A DNA stretch of 64,000 nucleotides. Source: an uncultured Acidimicrobiaceae bacterium (GTDB taxonomy: Bacteria > Actinomycetota > Acidimicrobiia > Acidimicrobiales > Ilumatobacteraceae). The notes under the pieces were generated by a model. The model saw nothing but the letters and a program-made list of their open reading frames with translations, had not been told where the DNA came from and searched no databases. Each line of letters starts with the position of its first letter. The first letter of the stretch is position 1. A program made the translations under genes and the position numbers. This document shows, in pieces, positions 24,951 to 33,706 of this stretch. The stretch covers positions 1-64,000 of the forward strand of contig CAIXIJ010000110.1 in NCBI GenBank assembly GCA_903919455.1, given 5' to 3'.

Positions 24951-24985
24951 GTTTGCGCCCCGTGGACCAGGGGAGAGCACGATGA
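24948..24985 (+). promoter_or_regulatory. -10-like TAGGTT and short leader with possible 7-codon uORF
   Basis: TAGGTT (24948-24953) overlaps the upstream stop codon and ends 8 bases before a GTG at 24962. That GTG opens a 7-codon frame whose TGA (24983-24985) overlaps ATG 24982. The same stretch carries GGGGAGAG as a ribosome binding site for ATG 24982. It is either a 20-base leader or a translated leader peptide coupled to the main gene. Confidence 0.4.
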
Positions 24986-27396
24986 GCAACACCGACCGTC
25001 GAGGGGTGGTGCTGCGACTGGGCACGGCGTTCGTGATCGGCTTCGTGAGCCTCACGCTCGAGATCGCCTACACGCGGGTCATCTCGTTCAAGCTCTTCTA
25101 CTACTACACCTACTTCGTGATCGGCCTGGCCTTGCTGGGCCTTGGCGCAGCGAGTGCGTTCACCTCGTTGTCGAACCGACTGCGCATGCAGGATCCCGTG
25201 CGACTCGTGCAGCGAGTGGCCCCGGTTGCGGGCCTCGTGGGCGTGGTCGGCTACGCCATCGTGTCGCGGATGCCCACCGATGTGAATCTCATCTGGACTG
25301 GGTCGCGAAGCCAGGCAGTGTGGCAGTTGTTCCTCCTGCTCGTGCTCTCGATCAGCCTCACCGGCGTGTTCTTCGCGGTCGGTCTGCTGTTCGCCTCGCT
25401 GGTGGTCAGCCAGGCATCGGAGATGCGGCGGCTCTATTTCTGGGACCTTTCTGGTGCAGCGCTCGGCTGCCTCGTGGCCGTGCCGCTACAGGCCACCATC
25501 GGGCCGCCGGCGATGATCCTGGTGTCGATGGTCGTGCTGGCACTGCTCGGGCTTGTGGTCACCCTTGCGAGCGGCCGAGCATGGCTGCCGACTGCCGGCA
25601 TCGTGTTGGTCGTCGGGCTGGTGGCGGTGGCGTGTGGACAGCTGAAAGTGCTCACGGATCAGACCAAGACGCTCCGCGACAGCGACCATGTGGAGGCCGG
25701 CGGATGGGGCCCCGTGTTCCGTGTTGACGCAGTCGACCTCGGCGACTTGAAGGTGCTGCATCACGACGGGCTCTGGGGCTCGTCGATCTGGCGATACGAC
25801 GGCACACCGGCGACGACGGCGCGGTTCGACACCGACAATCGTCAGATTCCGTTCGCCGCGCTGCCCAAAGGCCCATCTGTGCTGATCATCGGCGCAGCGG
25901 GCGGCAACGAGATCATGGGGGCGCTCACCTACGGCGCCTCCCACGTCGACGCCGTGGAGTTGAACCCGGTTACCGCACACCTGCTGCGCCACGACTTCTA
26001 CGAGTACTCCGGCAAGATCGTCGACGATCCGCGGGTGAACTACGTGCAGGGCGACGGGCGCACCTTTCTTGCCCGCTCGCGCCAGCAGTACGACCTGATC
26101 TGGTTCGTGGCTCCCGACAGCTATGCCGCCTCGAACGCCGCTACCTCGGGGGCGTTTGTGCTGTCGGAGAGTTACCTCTACACGCGACAGATGGTCGAAA
26201 CCGCCTTCGACCACCTCAGCGACAGCGGCATGATGGTGGCGCAGTTCGGCGACTTCGCCTTCGATCGTCGGCCCACTCGAACGGCTCGCTACCTCACCAC
26301 GGCGAGGGAGGCGCTCCGGCCTCGCGTCGATGTGTTCGACCAGCACGTCGGCCTGATTGTCGACAGCGGCGAGAACGACCTGCAGAAGGTGAGCACGATC
26401 CTGTTGTTCCGGAGCACTCCGGACGCCGCCGAGGTGGATCGCATTCACGGTGCCATTTCGAAGGTGCCGAACTCGACACCGAAGTATCTGCCCGGGGCCG
26501 ACCGCGTGGATGGCCTTACATCGGATCTCATCACGGGTAGTGATGCTGAAGTGACCGCGATCGTCGAGAACTACCCGTTCCAGATCGGGCCGATCGACGA
26601 CGACCAACCGTTCTTCTGGCACTTCACCAGCTTCGGCACGGTGCTCACGGATTGGTCGCGCAGTTTCGAAGACAACGAGATTGCCATCGGTGAGCGACTG
26701 TTGGTGGTGCTGGTGGGCGTTGCCACGCTGGTGGCGGCCCTGTTCCTCTGGTTGCCGTTCGCACTCACCCGCCGACGCTCCGGTGGCTCATCGAGGGTGG
26801 CCGGACGCTGGCGCCTGTTCGTCTACTTCGCGGCGCTGGGCCTCGGGTTCATGCTCATCGAGGTGTCGATGATCCAGCGGTTCGCGCTGCTGCTCGGGTT
26901 TCCCACCCTCAGCCTGTCGGTCAGCCTGTTCACGCTGCTGATCGCCACGGCGGTCGGAGCCCGTCTGAGCGGCGTGGTGAAGCGCTGGGGTGTGGTGGGT
27001 CTGCCGGCGGTGACCGGAGCACTGATGGCGGTATGCGTGCTCTACATCGCTGTGTCGGAGCCTGTCACTCGGCATGCGCTGTCCCTGCCGCAGTGGGAAC
27101 GGATCTGCATCGTTGTGCTCCTGCTGTTCCCTGTAGGCCTGCTGCTCGGCGTGTTCCTTCCCACGGGGGTGGATGCCGCTCTCGATGCTGCGGGCCACGA
27201 CGAGGCCGTACAGGGGCGCCTGGTGGCATGGTGCTGGGCGGTCAACGGCTTCTTCTCCGTCATCGGGAGTTCGGTCACGACGATCCTGTCCATGTCGGTT
27301 GGGTTCAACCAGGCATTGATGGCCGGTCTTGCGCTCTACGTCATTGCGGTGCTGGTGCAGTTGGTTGCACAGAGCGACGTCGAGGAACTCGCCTAG
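24982..27396 (+). CDS. Membrane protein with internal spermidine-synthase-like domain
   Basis: An 804-residue protein. About six helices at the N-terminus (FVIGFVSLTLEIAYTRVISF, FVIGLALLGLGAASAF) precede a cytosolic Rossmann domain at about 290-450 and a second set of about six helices at the C-terminus. The Rossmann part resembles spermidine synthase (LIIGAAGGNEIMGALTYGA, VDAVELNPVTAHLL, VQGDGRTFLARS), but the usual aminopropyl-transfer Asp region reads VAPDSYAASNAATSGAF. It is therefore probably not a classical spermidine synthase. Such fusions are widespread and uncharacterised. Its TAG overlaps the convergent TAG of the AftD-like gene on a CTAG. Confidence 0.75.
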   Translation: MSNTDRRGVVLRLGTAFVIGFVSLTLEIAYTRVISFKLFYYYTYFVIGLALLGLGAASAFTSLSNRLRMQDPVRLVQRVAPVAGLVGVVGYAIVSRMPTDVNLIWTGSRSQAVWQLFLLLVLSISLTGVFFAVGLLFASLVVSQASEMRRLYFWDLSGAALGCLVAVPLQATIGPPAMILVSMVVLALLGLVVTLASGRAWLPTAGIVLVVGLVAVACGQLKVLTDQTKTLRDSDHVEAGGWGPVFRVDAVDLGDLKVLHHDGLWGSSIWRYDGTPATTARFDTDNRQIPFAALPKGPSVLIIGAAGGNEIMGALTYGASHVDAVELNPVTAHLLRHDFYEYSGKIVDDPRVNYVQGDGRTFLARSRQQYDLIWFVAPDSYAASNAATSGAFVLSESYLYTRQMVETAFDHLSDSGMMVAQFGDFAFDRRPTRTARYLTTAREALRPRVDVFDQHVGLIVDSGENDLQKVSTILLFRSTPDAAEVDRIHGAISKVPNSTPKYLPGADRVDGLTSDLITGSDAEVTAIVENYPFQIGPIDDDQPFFWHFTSFGTVLTDWSRSFEDNEIAIGERLLVVLVGVATLVAALFLWLPFALTRRRSGGSSRVAGRWRLFVYFAALGLGFMLIEVSMIQRFALLLGFPTLSLSVSLFTLLIATAVGARLSGVVKRWGVVGLPAVTGALMAVCVLYIAVSEPVTRHALSLPQWERICIVVLLLFPVGLLLGVFLPTGVDAALDAAGHDEAVQGRLVAWCWAVNGFFSVIGSSVTTILSMSVGFNQALMAGLALYVIAVLVQLVAQSDVEELA

Positions 27397-30300
27397 CTGG
27401 TTGTCTCGATGGCCGAGGCCACCAGGAGTGCCACCACCAACATGCCCGCCAGGTGGAGATGCTCGAAATGGCCAGGCCAGGCCGCGTTGGCGAAGTAGCC
27501 GCCGCTGCGCTGGCCGAGCAGCACCCATGCCGACAGGACCGCCATCAGCACAGCGGCTGCCACTCCGGCGAGGCGAGGACGTCGAAGCACCACGCTCACC
27601 AACGCCAGCGCCGCGGCAGCCTGGGCTGTACCAGCGGACCCAATGAGCCAGGCAATGCTCACCAGCACCACCCCGCTGAGAATGCTGATCGGCCACGACG
27701 AACGTACGAGCACCGTCTGGAACAGCTGCGGCGGCGCCGGAGCGAAGCCAAGATCGTCCTGCGATGCGGCGCGGCGGCGCAGCGCGAGATAGAGGCAGAG
27801 AAGAATCGCCAACATCGACGCCAGCAGCGCCATCGTGACGGTGGTTTGAGCAGTCCACTCGATCTGCACGGTCGTGGGACTGGTGCTCGGGGGTACCCAC
27901 CAACCGTTCATTCCTCCGGACAGCGGGGTGGAGGCGGTTGCTGGCGCGCCCCCGACGGACGCCGACCAGCCGTGGTTCTGGCCTTCACCCATGATCAGCC
28001 AGCAACCCGTCGGGCAAGCGGCGACCGTGGCCGTGCGGGTGAGACGCGTGCGAGACAGTGCAACGGAAGTGGTGCCACCGTTCGGCGTGCCAGCGGTGCT
28101 CAGCGTGATCCGATCGACATCGATGCCCGAGTCCAGTCCGGCCACGGTCTCAATACGGTGCGTGCCAGCCGTCATCGCCACGGGGTGGCAGGTGGAGACT
28201 GACGCGCTCTTGCCGGCTCGGAGCGCGGCGAGTGTGGACTCATCGAGGAGGATGCCCAATGGCGCTCCGTCGAGTGTGGCGAGGTCGGTGTTGCAATACG
28301 GCGCAATGTCGCCGGCGCTGTCCTTGCGCCCGATGGCCGGCGAGGTGAGCTCCCTGATCGCCACGGGGAGCGTGGTGACTTCTGCGAAACGGCGGTCCAC
28401 GGTGGTGCGGGGCTCGATGCCGGTGACCGTGATGAATGCCTGGCCTGGGGGAAGGGCTGCTGTGAGGTCGATGACGCTCTTGCCATCGGAGTCGGGCTTG
28501 GGAACGTCCACCAAGGCGTGCACGTCGCCAGCTTCGATGTGCAACTTCGTGATGCGCGAGTGCAGATCGTCGGTGGGTTGCTGGATGACGAACTCGCGGA
28601 CGCCGGCATCGGTGATGTCGACGCTGAGTTCGCTGCCGATGGCATCGTTGAAGGGCGACGTCCATGCGGTGCTCGGGTCGGAGTCGGCGGCGAAGACCCC
28701 ACGTGATCCGATGTCGCCGGTGAGCCGTCGGTTCGCCGTCGGACCCGTCTCTTCGACGACCTGATTGAGCACACGATCGGAGGCGCGGGCATTCAGGCGC
28801 AACGTGACGGTGCCGTCGAAGGTGCGATCCGTGGCCGTGGCGAATTCGCGAATCAGGCGTGGCTCGGGATCGCTGCGCCACCGGTTCAAGGGGTCGGTGC
28901 GTAGGCGTGTGAGCACCACCGCAAGCGGGGTGTCGGCAGTGGCGTCATAGCTGGGTAGCGACACCGCTTCGGTGTGCGTTCCCAGCCCCAACTCTGCGAA
29001 TCCGACTGCCGAAGGGCCGGTGTCGGTGGCGTCGGTTGGGTAGGAAACACCGGTGATCGAAATGCGCAACGCGCTGTGATCCGGCACGTCGAAGTGTTGA
29101 CCGGGTGGCACGAGCGACGCCGGATTCAGCGGCACATCGACGGAGGCACCATCGGCGGTGTCGATACGCACGGAGCTGATGACACGTGTTGGCGAACCGC
29201 CCTGCGGCTGCAGCAGGGTGAGGGTGCCTTGTGTGCCCGAGACGGTGAGGTACTGGCCGATCGGGTTGGCCCGGTCTGCAACGACCCACGCGGTGGAGGG
29301 GTCGCCATCGACGGCCATCGCTGGACGTTGCTCGGGTCGGTACGCGAAGGGCTCGCCATAGCCGGATGCCTGCACGACGAGACCGCCATCGAGGTGTGCG
29401 GTGGTTTGGTCGGCCGCGGCTGGGGAAGGGCCGAACACTGGAAGCCGCGCATCTGCCTCGTCGGGAAGCAGTACACCGGACCCATCGCCGCCTGTCTCGG
29501 TGAAGCCCGTGACGTCCTGCGAACTTCGCCACTGGTGAGCGCGGTCGCGATTGGAGTCGGTGACGATCACCATCGAGGCAGGAGCGGCACCGGCAGGCAC
29601 AGCTGCTCGATCAGCGGAGTAGATCACAGCTTCGTCGCCGTGCAGCAGGCCTGCAGCCGCCGCGTCGATGATGCCGTCGCCGGAGCCGACCAATTCCACC
29701 GTCCGGTCGGTGGCGCGAACGATGGGCTGGGGGTGCTCGATCGGTACCAACTGCACCGGCTGCAACGACTGAGCCCCCGTGCGCGCCTCAACCAGTGCAT
29801 GCTCGTCGAGCATCGGGATGTCGGGGACATTGACGAACGGTGTTCCGAACGACGTCGGTTCACCGGTGTCGTCGGCGCCGGTGATCGCCGCTGCGGCTTC
29901 GGCGGGTCGTGGCGTGCGGAACCGATCGAACGAGAGATCGTTCGGCAGCCACACAGTGTCGGCGCCGAGGTACCTGGCCACTGGCGCAAGAGCCGATGGT
30001 TCCAGCGTGTTGGTCTGCACGCGGTCGTCGAGTGCATACAGCAGATCCATCACAGCGGGTGTGCCGAGAGGAAGAAGGTCGCGCGTGATGAGTGGCTTCG
30101 TGGTCATTCCGGGCAGGGGAGGGTCCACCGTGTAGCCCCATCGGAACGCCCCGAACTCGGTACCGGGGACCTGGAGTACTCGGTACTCGGGAGAACTCGC
30201 CGACAGCGCCGCCGCTGCGTCCTGCCATGCGGCGGGTGGCTGCTGGTCGCGTTCCAGCGCAGGGTCGACGAGCCCGCCGGTCCAGAGCGCCGGGAGATTT

Positions 30301-31541
30301 GCCACGGCCAGCAGTACGACGAACGCCGGGGCGAATGCGCGAAGGCGGAACCGGGTGGCACCGATTGCGGTGACGAGGGCGCCAATGCCCAAAGCGAGAC
30401 CCAGGTTCGACAACGGCAGCGCCCGGGTGCTGCTCCGCAGCAGCAGCGACAGTGTGCTTCGTGAGTGCTCGGCCAGCGGCGTCATGAGGGCGGACGGGTC
30501 GGCGATGGGGTGCACCCCTACGGCGAGCACGATGCCCGCCACGACCAGCAGCACCGCGTAGCGCCGCTGCGACCAACGGGTGAACGCCAAGCCGATGAGG
30601 CCGATGATCGCGACACCGAAGCTCAACAGGATGGCTCTGCCGCTCTCCATGTAGACCTGCGAAGCCGTGGTGGTGAACGCATAGGGGTCGCGTACGTAGA
30701 ACAACCAGTAGCCGGCACCGCGCAGCGTCTCCATCGATGTGGAGGTGAGCGAGGTGGCCTGGAGGCTCTCGCTGTAGGCGAGTAGGTCTGCGCCGTAGAC
30801 ACCCTGTGCTCGCAACATGAAGATCCACCACAGACACACCGAGGTGGAGAGCACTCCGATGCGTAGCGCAGCGGCAGCGGCTCGGCGGAACGTGATCGTG
30901 CGCTGCCAGACGGCATGCACCAGCCACAGCAGTGGCGCAGGGGCAATCATCAACACCGCAGTGGCGTTCACCGCGCTGCAGGAGAGCACCACCAGCGCCA
31001 GCAGGGCCGGATAGCGCCACTTGTGCGCCCCGGTGGCGCTGCGGATGGTGAGTCCGACGATCCATCCGGTGGCGGCCCAGGGCAGCAGCATCGCCGAGGT
31101 CCGCGAGAGGTAGGGGAGGATGTAGGGCGACAGCTGGTAGATCGCCGCAGCGGCAAGGGCTCCGCCTCGAGTGAGGCCCAAGAGACGGGATGCCCACAGC
31201 ACGCCCCAAGCCGCCAGCAACATCAGCGTGCCGATCCACAGCCGGTGTGCCACCCAGTCGGGCACGCTCAGTTGGTCCATCAGCCAGTACCAGGGTCCGT
31301 GAGGCCAGAGGTAGGCAATGGTCTGGTGAGGAACCCAACCCCCGAACTGTCGTGTGTCCCAGCTGAAGGGAGCGTCGGCGATGAGGCGGCCCGGGTTCAG
31401 ATACAGATAGAGCTTGGTATCGGTCGGCATGCGTCCGGGCTTGGTGAGCAAGGCAGGTACATACGCGATGAATGCCAACAGGGCGACATGGATACGAGCG
31501 ACGCCCGAGGTGAGCCGAACGCGTGGCTCGGCGAAGGTCAC
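27393..31541 (-). CDS. aftD: AftD-like alpha-(1->3)-arabinofuranosyltransferase
   Basis: A 1382-residue protein close in length and layout to mycobacterial AftD (about 1400). The N-terminal GT-C domain has over ten helices and the AftD-like blocks KPGRMPTDTKLYLYLNPGRL, YLWPHGPWYWLMD and VPDWVAHRLW; Asp41 is the candidate catalytic residue. The large extracytoplasmic part holds two F5/8-type-C-like signatures, DGDPSTAWVV near residue 745 and DSDPSTAWTSPF near 955, which would bind carbohydrate. Helices return at the C-terminus. GTG 31541 overlaps the upstream stop (GTGA). It would add D-arabinofuranose from DPA, matching the DPA operon at 2983-7370. Confidence 0.82.
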   Translation of the reverse strand: MTFAEPRVRLTSGVARIHVALLAFIAYVPALLTKPGRMPTDTKLYLYLNPGRLIADAPFSWDTRQFGGWVPHQTIAYLWPHGPWYWLMDQLSVPDWVAHRLWIGTLMLLAAWGVLWASRLLGLTRGGALAAAAIYQLSPYILPYLSRTSAMLLPWAATGWIVGLTIRSATGAHKWRYPALLALVVLSCSAVNATAVLMIAPAPLLWLVHAVWQRTITFRRAAAAALRIGVLSTSVCLWWIFMLRAQGVYGADLLAYSESLQATSLTSTSMETLRGAGYWLFYVRDPYAFTTTASQVYMESGRAILLSFGVAIIGLIGLAFTRWSQRRYAVLLVVAGIVLAVGVHPIADPSALMTPLAEHSRSTLSLLLRSSTRALPLSNLGLALGIGALVTAIGATRFRLRAFAPAFVVLLAVANLPALWTGGLVDPALERDQQPPAAWQDAAAALSASSPEYRVLQVPGTEFGAFRWGYTVDPPLPGMTTKPLITRDLLPLGTPAVMDLLYALDDRVQTNTLEPSALAPVARYLGADTVWLPNDLSFDRFRTPRPAEAAAAITGADDTGEPTSFGTPFVNVPDIPMLDEHALVEARTGAQSLQPVQLVPIEHPQPIVRATDRTVELVGSGDGIIDAAAAGLLHGDEAVIYSADRAAVPAGAAPASMVIVTDSNRDRAHQWRSSQDVTGFTETGGDGSGVLLPDEADARLPVFGPSPAAADQTTAHLDGGLVVQASGYGEPFAYRPEQRPAMAVDGDPSTAWVVADRANPIGQYLTVSGTQGTLTLLQPQGGSPTRVISSVRIDTADGASVDVPLNPASLVPPGQHFDVPDHSALRISITGVSYPTDATDTGPSAVGFAELGLGTHTEAVSLPSYDATADTPLAVVLTRLRTDPLNRWRSDPEPRLIREFATATDRTFDGTVTLRLNARASDRVLNQVVEETGPTANRRLTGDIGSRGVFAADSDPSTAWTSPFNDAIGSELSVDITDAGVREFVIQQPTDDLHSRITKLHIEAGDVHALVDVPKPDSDGKSVIDLTAALPPGQAFITVTGIEPRTTVDRRFAEVTTLPVAIRELTSPAIGRKDSAGDIAPYCNTDLATLDGAPLGILLDESTLAALRAGKSASVSTCHPVAMTAGTHRIETVAGLDSGIDVDRITLSTAGTPNGGTTSVALSRTRLTRTATVAACPTGCWLIMGEGQNHGWSASVGGAPATASTPLSGGMNGWWVPPSTSPTTVQIEWTAQTTVTMALLASMLAILLCLYLALRRRAASQDDLGFAPAPPQLFQTVLVRSSWPISILSGVVLVSIAWLIGSAGTAQAAAALALVSVVLRRPRLAGVAAAVLMAVLSAWVLLGQRSGGYFANAAWPGHFEHLHLAGMLVVALLVASAIETTS

Positions 31542-32782
31542 GGAATGGCTCCGAGTACCCCGTAGAGGCCGGTGAGACCTACAAGGCCGGCAGAGCAGGC
31601 AGCGAGTGCATATGGCCACCAGTCGCCGCGGTCCTCATCGAACCAGGCTCCAGCACAGATGAAGAGGGGAAACGCCGTGAACACGAATCTGGGCCGGGCC
31701 GTGACGGTCTCGGGCAGCACCATCAGCAGCACAATGACCACGCTGTAGGCGGTCATGAAGCCGGGGATCCGGTGTTGGCGCCAGAACCACACCAGAAGGA
31801 TGAGGGCCAGAACAGACAAGGCAGTGATGGTGTTGGTGGGCGAGGTGAGGGGGCGGCTGATCGCCTCCCATGTGCGGCGGAGGGCAGTTGCACCGAAGCT
31901 GGTTCCTTCGCCCCACGCCTCGGTCTGCACTCGGAACCACACGCCCGCCTCGTGGGTGTGTCGGCCGAGCCAGAGTTGGAATGCCACGAACCCGACCGGC
32001 GCCAGCATCGGGGCTACCAGCGACATCCACTCACGGCGCTGGCGAATCGCAACGACGGCGGCCCACGCGCATGCGGCGACCAGAGCGATTCCGTTCGGAC
32101 GGGTTGCGGTGCCGAGCGCGGCGAAGAGCCCGGCGAGCCACCAATTGCGCTTCAAGAGGAACCACATGCACGCTGCGCTGAGGGTGATGAGCAGCGCTTC
32201 GGTGTAGGCGAACGACAGCACGAAGCTGCCGGGGAACATGGCCACGATGATCATCGTGCGCTCGGCAACGCGCACGTTGTACAGCTCTCGTGCGAGGAGC
32301 CCAATGAGCCAGATCGCAACCGCGCCGAGGATGAAGTTCAGCAGCAGTGCCGACACCGTGTCGCCGCCAGGGACGAACCTGTCGAGAAATCGAACGAGCG
32401 TCGGGAAGGCGGGGAAGAACGCAGCGCGTGCCTCGGGTACGAAGTAGGTGACGTGCGGACGCACCAGCGTGGGGTACCCATCGCGCACGATGCGCAAGTA
32501 CCAGATGCCGTCCCACGACGTCAGCACGTCGACGATGGGCCTCAGGGCGTTCGTGGGGATCGGGCGCGAGAAGTAGTGCGGATCCGCGAATGGTGCAGAT
32601 GGGAAGTTCGCCACGCGAGCGTTTTCGTCTGCTCGCAACTCGGCTGCAACGATGCCTGCGCCTACTGCCACACACAGGCGCGACAACACGTAGACCAGCC
32701 CCGCCTTGGTGAGCGCGGCCCTCCATCCCGAGGTGGCGGGCGGGTGAACTTCAGGTTCGGATTGGGTGACGGTCTGGGTCAT
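31538..32782 (-). CDS. PIG-V/mannosyltransferase-like GT-C membrane protein
   Basis: A 414-residue polytopic protein from ATG 32782; an in-frame TTG at 32797 is possible. The first loop has SWDGIWYLRIVRDGYP and then AAFFPAFPTLVRFLDRF, the signature of the PIG-V-like mannosyltransferases, whose Trp-Asp carries the catalytic acid. SFAYTEALLITLSAACMWF and GLFAALGTATRPNGIAL are further family landmarks. It overlaps the aftD-like gene by 4 bases, so the two are translated together. A minus-strand TAGCGT at 32817-32822 could be its -10, giving a leader of about 27 bases. The sugar is probably mannose by family, but this is not certain. Confidence 0.78.
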   Translation of the reverse strand: MTQTVTQSEPEVHPPATSGWRAALTKAGLVYVLSRLCVAVGAGIVAAELRADENARVANFPSAPFADPHYFSRPIPTNALRPIVDVLTSWDGIWYLRIVRDGYPTLVRPHVTYFVPEARAAFFPAFPTLVRFLDRFVPGGDTVSALLLNFILGAVAIWLIGLLARELYNVRVAERTMIIVAMFPGSFVLSFAYTEALLITLSAACMWFLLKRNWWLAGLFAALGTATRPNGIALVAACAWAAVVAIRQRREWMSLVAPMLAPVGFVAFQLWLGRHTHEAGVWFRVQTEAWGEGTSFGATALRRTWEAISRPLTSPTNTITALSVLALILLVWFWRQHRIPGFMTAYSVVIVLLMVLPETVTARPRFVFTAFPLFICAGAWFDEDRGDWWPYALAACSAGLVGLTGLYGVLGAIP

Positions 32783-32902
32783 CGACAGGCGGATCAAGCG
32801 CTCGAAAGGCGTACGGACGCTAACACCGAAAGCGTGTCACCAACGGTTCAGGGGAAGCCACCGTGACTCGTTGCTGGCTCCGCCGACGCGTCAGCATGTG
32901 GC

Positions 32903-33706
32903 ATGGCCGTCATCGAACGAACTGCTCCCGCCCCTGGCATCGTGCAACTCACGCTGAACCGTCCCGACAAGCTCAACGCGATGACCGCAGAGCTGGTGCA
33001 AGCGTTGCACGATCATCTCGATGCGGTGGCGGTCGACCCCGAGGCCCGAGTGGTGGTGCTCACCGGGGAGGGTCGTGGGTTCTGCGCAGGCCTCGACCTC
33101 GGTGGATATGGCACCGCACCGAATACCTCGCACCTCGGCCGTACCCAGGCCGGGTTCGCCGTGCAGAAGCACATTGCGTCGCTGATCCCGAAGATGCGGT
33201 CGATTCCGCAACCCATCATCGCTGCGGTGAATGGGCCAGCCGCCGGTGGGGGCTTCGCGTTGGTACTGGGCTCCGACATCCGCCTGGCAGCGCAGTCGGC
33301 GAAGTTCAATGCTGCGTTCATCCGAATCGGTCTGTCGGCGTGCGACATCGGCACCAGCTGGCTGCTGCCGCGTCTGGTGGGTGCCGCCAGATCGCAGGAG
33401 CTCATGCTCACCGGTCGAGTCTTCGATGCTGCTGAGGCGTACCGCATCGGGTTGGTGGTGGATCTGGTCGATGATCAGACGCTGCTCGATGCCGCCATCA
33501 CCAAGGCACACGAGGTGATGCGAAATGCACCGTTCGGCGTGGCGCTCACCAAAGAGGGCATGTGGAGCGCGCTCGAGATTCCGGCGCTGCAGAACGCCAT
33601 CGATCTCGAAAACCGCCAACAGATCATGGCGAGCGCGACGGCAGACCACCGCGAAGCGATGGCCGCCTTCCTCGAGCGGCGGCCGCCCGACTACACCAAC
33701 AGTTAG
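32903..33706 (+). CDS. Enoyl-CoA hydratase/isomerase family protein
   Basis: A 267-residue crotonase-fold protein of fatty-acid or related acyl-CoA metabolism. VQLTLNRPDKLNAMTAELV opens the fold. The oxyanion-hole segments are GEGRGFCAGLDLGG and NGPAAGGGFALVLGSDIRLA. At the active site the first catalytic Glu position is not obvious (FIRIGLSACDIGTSWLLPRL), a form common in actinobacterial EchA paralogues. The start is the ATG at 32903; I see no clear ribosome binding site. Its stop overlaps that of the convergent ABC ATPase gene. Confidence 0.85.
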   Translation: MAVIERTAPAPGIVQLTLNRPDKLNAMTAELVQALHDHLDAVAVDPEARVVVLTGEGRGFCAGLDLGGYGTAPNTSHLGRTQAGFAVQKHIASLIPKMRSIPQPIIAAVNGPAAGGGFALVLGSDIRLAAQSAKFNAAFIRIGLSACDIGTSWLLPRLVGAARSQELMLTGRVFDAAEAYRIGLVVDLVDDQTLLDAAITKAHEVMRNAPFGVALTKEGMWSALEIPALQNAIDLENRQQIMASATADHREAMAAFLERRPPDYTNS

